This document shows positions 33,654-43,865 of a stretch of DNA of 64,000 bases, piece by piece. Where the stretch lies: the NCBI GenBank assembly GCA_030268105.1, contig BSDZ01000080.1, positions 434,001-498,000 of the forward strand. Direction: 5' to 3'. Both the position numbers and the translations under genes were made by a program. This DNA comes from Volvox africanus (Eukaryota > Chlorophyta > Chlorophyceae > Chlamydomonadales > Volvocaceae). The notes below the pieces were generated by a model, which did not search any database, was not told the origin of the DNA, and worked only from the letters and a program-made list of their open reading frames with translations. Each line of letters begins with the position of its first letter. Position 1 is the stretch's first letter.

Positions 33654-36600
33654 CTAGTCCACGAGTCTCACTTCCCGGATGTCCTGGAAGCTGTCCTTGA
33701 TGGCCCCCTGGACGCCCTTGCCGATTGCGGGCGGGCCCCGGTACCTGAGGCCCCGGGGGGGCGGAGGCGGGGAAGAGGTTGGGAAGAGGTTGGAAAGAGG
33801 TTGGGAAGGAGATACCAGAAGACCGACACCAAGTGGGGACGACAACGGGGGCTGACGGGGTAACGACATCGGAGTTTAACGCCCACCACAACAAACCAAT
33901 AAGCCGATACCTAAGGACAGAGGATGACCGTTAGTGACTGGAATGGACCGGAATAATGATGGTCATTTCCAGCCCGCTCAACCAGGAGCGAGGGAGGGGG
34001 GCCGAAGCGCGGGCGGGCGAGATGGCGTGAGAGGGACTAACATTCCAAGTGGCATTATAACTACCTGAGCCTTCACAAACTGAAAGGAACGTTCTTTGCA
34101 TCGTCTTGTGTAATGTTGCAATCGCAATCACCTTGGCCTCCTTTTCTTCGATTTTCTGACGCTCCAGCATCACCGTCCTGGTAACACCCACACCCATACG
34201 GCCTCCCCCCCCTCCAAACCCCCTCCAAACCCGCACGTCTCCCCTGGGGAAATACACAAACGTACACATGTACGACGTTCAGGTCAAGCTCCCACTCCAC
34301 ACTCCTTGGGATCCTCATTCCCCGCAGCCCCTCCCCCCCAAAACACATGCATACACACACGCACACACATACCTGATGGTGCATACCCCGTTCTCCACCC
34401 CGAGCACCTCCGCACTGCCCCCAAGGTTGGCAATAGCCCCCCTCAGCATGTTGAGGGCCGAGTCCACTCGCTCCAGGGTGGCCGCGGGGTCCTGGGGATC
34501 CAGCTGGAGGATGTCGCGAACCTGAGCGGCGGTCCAGGGGGGGAAGCGGAAAGACGACTACACGTCACCTTGTAGTGCTGTTGAGAAAAACGCAAAAGGC
34601 GGGGAAAATGTGAAAACGGCCGCTCTGAAGTCAGCATGACTCAGACTAGGGATGGGGACGGGGGACGGGGGACGAGGGAAGAGGGGTAAGGCGAATAAAC
34701 GAGACATGATACCGCTGTACACGCTGCTGTAAAGCACGGCTAACCGCGACGGGGGGAGGGGGAGGGGGAAGGGGGAGGGAGGAGGGGGAAGGGGGGAGGG
34801 GGGAGGGGGAGGGGAGGACGAGAGGGAGGCTCCGAGGATGCAAGGTCACCAGGAACCAGGGAGGGCAAGGGAGGAGGCCGAGTGTGAGGGGGCCCCCGGG
34901 GACATGGTCGGGGAAATGAGAGGAGGGTTAGGGAGGGGCGGTCAGCGGGACGCCTGGCGGCAGTGGATAACGGAAAACGATGCATCACAACTGTCAACTA
35001 CCTCCTACCTGGTCACCGAAATTCTGTCGGATAACTCGCTCGATTCCGCCCTTCATGGTGGCGCTCTGGCTGGGGCAGCTGCTGCAGGCGCCCTACAGAG
35101 AAGAGGTTCCGGAGCAACCGGTGGTAATGTGTTTCGGAGCGATGCCTCCGCTTGAGGATCTCAGGGCGATCGGCACAGACTACACCAGGTTCAAGTTTCG
35201 GAGCAGCAGATGAGGTTCGTAATGCGCGCCCAGGCGGAGGCCAAGTCAGGGTAAGGTCAATGCAGCTCCGAAACCGATTCCCCGGCTGCTACTGGGCCCT
35301 CCGTACATTACCTGCAGTCGTAAATACACGACGCCGTCCTTCACCTCCACGACTTCTACGTCGCCGCCGTCAGCCATCAGGTACGGCCGCACCTGTAACA
35401 CGCCACCGCCGTACAAATTGCCGCACCGATTCCGTACTCGTAAGTGCATTTTATGGCGGTATGCAAAACGTCAAAGGAGTCAAAAGAACATAACCTCACA
35501 TTATCACAGCCCTTTACGCTTATCCCCCTCCCCCCAAACCCCCCTATCCCCGCCCCCTCACACACTCACACCTTTCACCTCACCTCCTCCAGGGCAATTT
35601 GTACCGCCTCCACCGTTAGCGGACGTGTTTGCTGTGTCCCCTGTGGCTGTTGCTGCTGACCCGCCGCTACACCCCCGTCGCTGAACGGAGAAACAACACC
35701 GCCATCACCACCACCACCAGCGAGCGGCGTTGTCCCATGGGTCACTGATCTCACTTCTCGCGATTCTGATGTCGTAGCCGCAATCGAGCTGGGTGAGGAA
35801 TCGGCGGCGGTATCGGTGCCGCCACTGTTACCGCCACTGGTGCCCTCAGCTCCCGCTGCTCCGGAACCCCCTTCCGTCACCTCCGCCTCTTCCTGTGGCA
35901 AAGTCTCCTGCGTTTGTGCGTGTATCACTGCGGACCAGTCGCCTCGTTCCATTGCCTTCATCAGCTTAAGCCTGTAGGCCGTAGCCATGGCGCAGCGGCA
36001 GCGGCGGCAAGTTGTCGTACATGTGTTGTACGGCCCGGAACGGACGCATGTGAAGCATGTGAAGGAGGCTAGGGCGGATGCAAGGAACGGACCGCGGGTC
36101 GCACAGGAACTCCTGGCAAATGGATAACCGCAAATGTGGTGATGTGGTGATTGCCGCTGCCGTATTCCGACCCACCTGCGGGTGGCCAGATCGTCACCAT
36201 CGCCTCCGTCCTCGTTATCTGTACCGCCTGTACGGACGGTACTACCTCCGGGACCCTCCACCATCTTCTCGCCCATTGCCTGTGACGTACACCGGACATG
36301 ACCCAGGTAATAAGACAGGGGGGAAGTCGAATAAAACGAATACTGAATGCTGATACTGAAGAAACGAGTACTAACCACCGTGAAGGTTGAGAATGATGGC
36401 CAACGTCGTCCAAAGTCAGGAAAGTGGAAAGTAGGAGCTGCGATATAAACTAAACAGGTAGTCACGGAGGCCGCAAATTAACGCGGTAAAAAGAGCAGTA
36501 GAAACTGTCATCCTGTCTATTATCGGCCTTATTGCTGGCGGCGACGTGAAAGCTGTGTTGGGTCCGCGGCGAAGCTGACCTGACCGTTGGCGCTGGCGCT

Positions 36601-38824
36601 GTCATGCGAGTGCTCCTCCCGACCCACCTGTAAAGAGAACCTACAAGCGACTGAACCCAACCGACCCATCCACCCAACCGGCCAGCTCGAAGTGCGCGCG
36701 TGCGTACCAACCGAACCACACGTGGTTCCACGCGAACCCACTTACCTGGGTTGGGGGACAGCGGCGGCGGTAGCAGCCGCAATGGCAAGAACGTGCACAT
36801 GCGTGAGGGAGAAGAAGAAGAGTGAGCGCAAAGAAAAGGAGACGTGAGAAGACAGGTCCAAGGCAGTTAAGGCAAGGCTGAGGAACCATACACCCGATGA
36901 AAACTGTGCCGCTGAGGCTGCCGGAAACGAGCAGCAAGTGAAGTAATAGCCAGTGAGTAATGAATGAAATTTTGAAGGAGTATGAGTCCTTGAGTTATAT
37001 GTCTGGGAACGGCAGAACGACAGTCGAAGAGTACGGCATGGGGATGCGGGAAAAAGAAGAACACCGGAAAGGGCGTAGAGAGGCGCAGTTGTGACAGAAG
37101 GAAGCGGGGCACAGATTAAGAGGGGGGAAGGGTCACGGGGGCGTAGGAAAAGGGAAGGATGAAGTGAGGGGATGAAGGGGCAAAGCACGCAGGGGGGAGA
37201 TACAACCATGGTGCCTGCCTGTGAGGGGCTACGGAAGAGGCAGGGAGCGTGCCGACCTAAAGGTCTAAGAAGAGAAAGAGGCCCGCCACGTGCAGTATAC
37301 GGCCACGTTCATTGCTGTCGTCCTCCCCATCGCCCTCCCCCTTCCAGGCCCGTCATCCCGCCCCATGCTCCACAATCGGTCCCGACACCCCACTCCTCCT
37401 TCCTCCTATTGGCTGCCACTGCACCTGCCGCAATCACCCACGCACCCACAACTGTCACACCCTCCCACACCTTGCGCAGCTTGAGCTTCTTTTCCTCATA
37501 AGCAGCCAGCTCCGCTGGCGACATCACCCCCCGATCCAGCGGGGCCGGCGCCGGCCCATCACCGCCATCAGTGGCGGCGGTGGTGACACCCTCCCAGGCC
37601 ATACGCAGCGCCGCGTCCGTGTTACCCGGCGGCGCCCTCCCCTGGAGCTCCGGGAGTTCGTTAATCCAGTTGTGAACACCGCGCTCTAGGTTTGTGCGGG
37701 AAGCCATGGACTTGTTTCCGTACACCATGGCGCGCACATAGGCACAATGGCCGGGACCCATTCGAGCCAGGTGACCCTGTGTGTACGGAATTGCATTTCA
37801 TCGGTCTGGTTGATTTGGTCTGGTTTAAATTGTTCAGGTTGGATGGAGGATGGCTTTATATAAAAGGTGTGATTCGTCAGGGAAGCAGTGGGCACGGTAC
37901 GACCGTGGAGGGCATGTGGTGTATGTGTATGTGTATGTGTATGTATATGTGTATGTGTGAGTGTGCGTGGGGGGGGGGGGTAATCGCCAATATGATCGTA
38001 ACTGTAACTGGCTTGCGTGACCCTGGGATGCCTGTCCCTTTTACAAGCCCTATGCGAACACTTGGGAGGAGGGCAGGTCACAAAACCCCCGGCACACACT
38101 GTATGACGCAAGAGAGGAGAGAGGCGAGATTCGGGGGAGGGCCAGGGGGCTGAGTTCGGGCGCCTAGGGTGGGGATCTGCATTGGATGAAAGAGCGCATG
38201 CTAAATTATCGATTTGGGTCTAAGGGATTCGGGGGATAGGAAGGAACGCAGTCAGTCTAAGCCGTTTGCGGAATGGTGCTTACCTTGACGGCTAAAACCA
38301 TGTTGCGGGAGTAGCCGATATATTGCGGGATGTGATCTGAGTCGTACACGCAGTAAACTCCGAGCGGCTTCTCGCCATCCCGTGAATCAAGGTATGCCGG
38401 CACCAGCATCACGACGGATCCTTCATCCTCACCCTTGGTAGATAGGACACAAGCTATCAATAATTATAAGGACCATCAGGTATTACTATAAAAACGAGAC
38501 CTGTGAAAGCACTGCGGAAAGAAGTGCCGGAATGAAGTGCTGAAATAAGAAATCCCTTACCGTCCGGACAGTATATGAGCTTCCTCGGTCATGTTCTTCA
38601 GATCCTCCATCGCCATAAAGGAAGCCGTGCAGACCCTTGTGCGCTTCCGGCACTGTTTTATCGTCTACTACCGGCACCGCCATGGCAAAAACAGCCACCT
38701 GGCGCCTTTTTGACTCTTTCCACATCATGACAGGATGGAAAGCGGCTACCCTTGCTTGGCTTGGAGCATGGCTGCGCACAAGCCCCTGACGGGGAAGATT
38801 GCAAGCAAATGAACTGCTAGTCAT
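33654..38824 (-). CDS. Plastid-type GIY-YIG / NifU (NFU) fusion protein
   Basis: Nine exons: 38824-38561, 38433-38284, 37776-37471, 36279-36176, 35971-35584, 35392-35312, 35092-35009, 34521-34373 and 33744-33654. All junctions are GT/AG and in phase, giving 1617 bp and 538 aa. Residues 1-60 are rich in Ser, Ala and Arg, as in a chloroplast transit peptide. Residues 113-215 form a GIY-YIG-type domain (GVYCVYD, QYIGYSRN, PPGN). A Gly/Ser/Thr-rich linker follows (about 290-390). Residues 393-459 are the NFU domain (VRPYLMADGGDVEVV) with the cluster-binding pair C434 and C437 (CSSC). Residues 460-538 are a second, cysteine-free NFU repeat, as in plant plastid NFU proteins. NFU proteins carry Fe-S clusters to plastid targets. 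GIY-YIG is known N-terminal to glutaredoxin in plant GRXS16, so this pairing is unusual. Confidence 0.92.
34751..34829 (+). repeat. G-rich purine tract in an NFU intron
   Basis: About 75 bases made almost only of runs of 3-6 G separated by A, inside the intron 34522-35008. Many G-quadruplex registers are possible on the plus strand, which is the template strand of the gene. Confidence 0.9.
37919..37980 (+). repeat. GTATGT repeat and G tract in an NFU intron
   Basis: GTATGTGTATGT-type units followed by a run of at least ten G, inside intron 37777-38283. Confidence 0.85.
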
Positions 38825-39306
38825 GATATGATGATCTAAAATCGTAATATTAATGTGTTCCGTTTGATAACTTGTTGATAGTATTATGGGTCCATTTACA
38901 TGTCACTGAAATGCTTCGCTTAATTCGTACTGTTTAGAGGACTAAACATGCCAAAGCCAATCTATTTCTGTTATATTGATTATTATGAGGTGGTTTCCTT
39001 CTCGATGGCTTAGTATTGTCAATGCCAACTTTTAGTGTTAGTGTAAAACCTTTCGAATCCGAGGAGACTTCCGCTTGTTCCAATTCAATTAGATCCATTT
39101 TCTTGTAACTGAGGGGGTATTATTTAGGATGCGAAGAGATCGCCGCCGTCAACTTTGTCGTTATTACCAGTATAACTTGCTTGGTGACGCATTCCTTGAT
39201 CGATAGCTCTTGGGGTCTGGTATCTCCACATTTATAAAATAAGGGTTAATTAGGAAACGATAGTCTTTTTAGCCTGCTATACCCGTTGTTGGGAAGTTGT
39301 CTGACC
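38825..39306. promoter_or_regulatory. Shared upstream region of two divergent genes
   Basis: 482 bp between the ATG of the minus-strand NFU fusion gene and the ATG of the plus-strand transporter. It must hold both promoters and 5' leaders. I see no clear TATA box or other motif. Confidence 0.5.
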
Positions 39307-40785
39307 ATGGGCCAGCTGCTGAACAGCGCCAACTTGAAGGCGCTCACCTATGGGCTGATGAATGTGATCTCAGCTTCAGGTAAACTTAACGGTTACCTGT
39401 TGCACATGATCCGGTATAGCAGTTTCTACCCTTACACTCTCTGCCTGTCCGTCTATCTGCACGTCACACAACGCGGCCCGTACCTTAGCGGACGCTTCCA
39501 TAGCTCTGCAATTTTTTAGTCCCTCCCCTTCTGCACCTCCCCCTAACACATCTCCCTCGCTATCCTTCTCTGCGTCTCTTCCCGTGTCCACATGCTCCGC
39601 CGGCCCCGCCGAAATTCACTACGCCCATTTTTCCCTTAGCATTCATACTCATTATCCCATCACCACAACCAACACCAACACCAACACTCAGGCATTGTGT
39701 TCGCCAACAAGGCAGTTTTCCAGACGTACGGCTTCCACTTCACATACGCGCTGACGTGGATGCACACCGTCTTTACGCTGGTCGGTATGCGGGTCTTCGC
39801 TGCTGGGGGCATGTTCCCGGTCAAGCCTATCGCCCAGAGCCGTCTCGTGCCACTGGCGGCGGCGTATGTCGCTTACATCGTGCTGTGCAACCTTAGCCTG
39901 AAAGTCAATACCGTGGGATTCTACCAGGTGCGGCGACCTGAGGGAGCTCTCCCTGGAGGGTCGTCCGACCACATGGCATGGACAGATGGGGGCTAACCAC
40001 CTCGCAGCAGCGACGGCGGGTATCGGGCCTTATGACCGTTGATCATCCGCGATCTCGAGCGAGGTCTAGGGCTGAGGTGGGGGTTCACGTTTACACATTT
40101 TCCATACAAATACACAGACACACTCTTTCTCTCTCTCTCACACACTTAAACCCACGCTTACCCCCTCTTATACAACCACACGAACACACGTGTATGGATT
40201 TTTCGCGGGCTTCTTTCATGGCGACTGCCTCCGCGCCCAGGTCATGAAGATCGCGGTCGCGCCCACCGTCATCGGCCTGGAGCTGGTCATGTTCGGTAGA
40301 GTGCCGCCCTTGCGCATTGTGGCGTCCGTGATGGTGGTCTGTGTGGGCATTGGCGTGGCGACGGTTACGGATGCCCAGATGGTGTCAAATCTGATCGGGA
40401 TTGCTGTGGGTGTGGGCGCAACCATCATGACGGCGCTGTACCAGATATGGGCCGGGTCTAAACAAAGAGAGCTTAAGGCCAGCAGCATGCAGCTGCTGCA
40501 CGCCTACACACCGCAGGTACGTACGTGGGATTGGCTTCGGGAATTCCGGACGGGGGAATTCGGGTACGTGAGAATTCGGGACTGAGGGAATGTGGAGACG
40601 AGACAATGATAAATTAAATGATAGATGTCAAATGTGATGTAATATTGAAAACATTCTACCCGAAACGGAAAGAAAAAGGGTACTTTTATTGTTCGTGAAG
40701 GATCACGAATAGTTTTTGTTGTTGTTATTATTACTATTACTATTACTATTACTATTACTATTATTATTATTATTATTATTATTAT

Positions 40786-40826
<41 letters not shown>

Positions 40827-42450
40827 TTACTATTATTATTACTATTATTACTACTACTACTAATAATAATTATTATTATTATTAATTATTACTACTACTA
40901 TTATTATTACTACTACTATTTTATTATTATTGCTGTTGTTATTGTCCATGTATGAAATGTTATTTTTCTTCTAGGGGCTTATGAAAGCTAGTGAAATCCA
41001 AACATGAGCCTAAATCAGACTACTGATTTTGGCTCATGAACCAGCAAAGAAAGATGAACTCGACCAATACACCCACCCACCCCTCTTACCCACCCGCCCT
41101 CAACACTCACACACCCTCATACACACACACATGTGTTACTAACACATGTGTAACGGATATCAGGAAAAGCTAAAGTAAACCCTATGAAATGTAGGTGACT
41201 TAAGTACTGAACCTTGGCATACTGGGCAAGCTTTAAATTAGTTTGTATATAAGGTGGAATTTGCAGCCTAGTTTGAGTGTATTTTATTCCTCAAAAAGGT
41301 TCAGAAACTAGCAATTGATTTACAACAATAATAATTCCTGTTCTAACGACAGAACAAACAACTTTGTTGTGTATTAATAGCGCCCAACAGATTTATTAAG
41401 GCTGATGACATAGTCCGTACCAAGTATAAAACTTGGAGTTCTATGCGTAGCTGCTCACGGTTGCTTTGGTCGTCTAATCTTCCAATACGCTTCATTAGCT
41501 TAACGTAGTCAAGCTAAAGCGCAAAGCACATCGTTGGTATTTAACATAGCCCATTGGGTGTTTGTTCCTTATAATCGTCACAAGGGCTTTAGATCCTAGA
41601 TATTACACATTTTTTGGATTTTAAAATGAGCGGCTCTTCTTTAAAAAAATAAAATAAGTCCCCAAAACAAAAAATGATATTAAGTAAAAATAAAAGCTTT
41701 TATAAGCAATTAAAGTGATTTGTATTGTTTTTGTAAGTTATTATTAAGAAACTTTATAAAAGTTATAAAGGTACTTAGGGTACTTAAGGTACTTAGGATA
41801 CTTACTATGTCGTGCATCCGCAGGCGACCCTCATGTTGGGGATACTGGTGCCGCTGTGTGAACCCATGGGGTGGGCCACAGTGCCGCCGCAGCCCATGGG
41901 GGTAGCCCCGGGTACGGACGCCGTAGCGCCTTCACCGCCGCAGCGGCCCCTGGGGACGCTCCTCGCCTACCACTACACTCCCGCCGCCGTGTCCGCCATC
42001 GTCATCTCCGCCGTTCTCGGTCTGTTAGTCAGTCTGTCGACATTCTTAGTCATCGGCGCTACCTCCAGCCTAACTTACAACGTGGTAGGGCACTTGAAGA
42101 CGGTGATCATCCTGACGGGCGGCTGCCTCTTTTTCGGTGACTCTATGCCTGCGAAGAAGTTCCTGGGCGTGTGCATCGCGATGGCCGGCATTGTGTGGTA
42201 TACGCAGCAGAAGTTATCGACGGCTGGCGGTGCGGGCACGAGAGCGCCCGGCGGCGCAGCCAGCGGCGACCCTACTACAGAGCCGATTCGGACGCCACTA
42301 CTGCCCATTACCTCCAGTCCGCCAATCTCGGTGAAGTCGGCATACACGGCTACGGTGGCGCGGAGTCGGATTAGTGCGGCGCCAGCGGGCGGAGTGGCGG
42401 CGCCAGGTGGCGGTGGCATGCATAACGGGCACCATTCATATCGAACGTAA
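39307..42450 (+). CDS. Nucleotide-sugar / triose-phosphate-type transporter (KT group)
   Basis: Four exons: 39307-39379, 39692-39927, 40241-40516 and 41824-42450. All are GT/AG and in phase, giving 1212 bp and 403 aa. It is a multi-pass membrane protein of the drug/metabolite transporter superfamily. Diagnostic stretches are FANKAVFQTYGFHFTYALTWMH, SLKVNTVGFYQ followed by KIAVAPTVIGLE, and in the last exon NVVGHLKTVIIL. The GHLKT signature marks the KT group, which includes plant UDP-xylose and related UDP-sugar transporters and animal SLC35E3. Expected role: exchange of a nucleotide sugar for a nucleoside monophosphate in Golgi or ER membranes. The substrate cannot be read from sequence. The 90-residue C-terminal tail is Gly/Ala/Pro-rich and probably cytosolic. 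A loop around residues 205-240 (PMGWATVPPQPMG, PSPPQRP) is a low-complexity insertion. Confidence 0.92.
40717..40937 (+). repeat. TTA/CTA trinucleotide microsatellite in transporter intron 3
   Basis: About 220 bp of TTG, TTA and CTA units in blocks, inside intron 40517-41823. It explains the long poly-Leu reading frame there, which is not a gene. Confidence 0.95.
41770..41801 (+). repeat. Short GGTACTTAG tandem repeat before exon 4
   Basis: Three to four copies of GGTACTTAGG/GGTACTTAAG just upstream of the acceptor. Confidence 0.7.
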
Positions 42451-42460
42451 GGGCTTCAGC

Positions 42461-42465
42461 TGTAA
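42461..42465 (+). terminator. TGTAA word just after the transporter stop
   Basis: TGTAA 11 bp after the stop. It is probably too close to act as the poly(A) signal. Listed because it is the nearest. Confidence 0.2.
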
Positions 42466-42559
42466 TAGTAGCTTATGACAGTAGCTATGGTGGCATTAGC
42501 ACTATTATCGTAGGGTTAGTGGTTTTGAATGATATCGGATCCGGGTCGCCGAATCCCGG

Positions 42560-43612
42560 TCACGGGAACTCACCGCCAATGTGGATAGGGAGGGGGAGAG
42601 GAGAGGAGAGGAGAAGACTCGTGGGGTTAAGGAGTTGGTGTGGTTGCTGCATGAATGGTAGATTAGACGTGATGTCATGGCCTGTATCGGGGAAGAAGGT
42701 GGAGAGGGTGCACAAGAGTACTTCAGATAAAAGAGGGAGATGGGAAAGAGGGAGAGATATAGATGTGATGTTAAAAGTGTGATGACCGCCTTTTGACAAG
42801 GGTGGATGGATACGGGATGCGGTACTTACCTTCTTCCTAACGGCCGCATAGTATGGGGTGAGGGCATGCGGCTTGCTTGTCTCTGCTTGGCGACGCGAAA
42901 TGGCGGAATGTTTTTTTCTTGTTCGTGTCACTGCCAGTTTTAGGAGTAAGGTTGGGGGCGTGCAGGACATCCCATCGGACATATTGTTATATTCATAAAA
43001 TTATAAACGGTAGCGTAATGTGGTTAGTTAAAAGCGTACTGGTGCTGTTTGTTAATTTTTACAGCATGCAACCTCTTGGACATATCCGCGCTCTTGGGAG
43101 AAAATGCGTGGTTGTGGTTCGCCACATCTCTCTTTGACTTTTATTCGTTTGGGATGCCTTCGTGCGTCCGTGCAGTCGCTCAAGAGTCGGAGCTTACCCT
43201 TTTGGGGGAATGTTGGTGAAAGCGTTCTGTTTGGTGCGATGGGCATTGCCTAACGCAAGTTTGTTAAGCAACAGAGCCGTGCATAATATGTGTATTTTGT
43301 AGGTTTATGCCAAAAATGACAGTTGCGCACTGCATGAGATGTATTTGAAGTTCCTTTGCCGGGCAGCGGTGGCAGATACACGCCAGGTTGCCCATAGTGA
43401 GGCCTTCGGCAGCACCTGGCAGCAAAAAAGGGTGGGATATCCACCTAGGCCTGTAGATGTCTCAACTACGCATGATAAAATGAAGCTTACCCGGGGGTTT
43501 AAGATCGCGTTAATTTAGAGTCCCCGTTTCCCAGTTCACGAATTCAGCACACGGCAGCGTACGGCACGACAGGCCAGCCAAGTCGACGAACCCGCCGTCG
43601 CCTATGACGTAT
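42560..43612 (-). CDS. Tentative small multi-exon gene with Cys/His segment
   Basis: Three minus-strand exons fit each other in phase: 43249-43198, 42930-42830 and 42646-42560. Their splice sites are good (GTAAGC, GTAAGT, GCAG), and they encode AMPIAPNRTLSPTFPQKG, then VTRTRKKHSAISRRQ...YYAAVRKK, then a short tail to a stop. Upstream, 43418-43330 reads a Cys/His-rich peptide (ACICHRCPAKELQIHLMQC) that looks like a zinc finger. The segment 43600-43505 reads GDGGFVDLAGLSCRTLPCAEF. Links among the upstream pieces are uncertain because of a stop codon or weak donor. I do not recognise the family. The basic segment and zinc-finger look would suit a nuclear protein (inference). Confidence 0.3.
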
Positions 43613-43865
43613 GATGATTAATTGTTAGGAATTTCATCAAAGCGGTTATAATGCCTTGTAGATGGGCAGAATTCAAGCAATGGCCTGCGACTTTCTGTCG
43701 ACGACAGAGGCAGGCTGCTTTCGACTGAACTGCAGCATTCATATATTACGGAATGGACCAATATATTAATCTTGGAATCATAAAAGCTGAAATTGTTGTA
43801 ACACAACTTCGTGTCGTTGAACCCGCTTAGTAGCCGTTCGCTGACGAACTGTTTGGCAGCAGGCC

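Noticed and set aside
36282..36465. Upstream part of the long minus frame covering NFU exon 5
   Set aside because: Splice sites at 36279/36176 and 35971 place exons 4 and 5 in different frames. The continuous frame through the intron is chance.
40716..40955. Poly-Leu/Ile/Tyr frame
   Set aside because: It is a translation of a trinucleotide microsatellite within a transporter intron.
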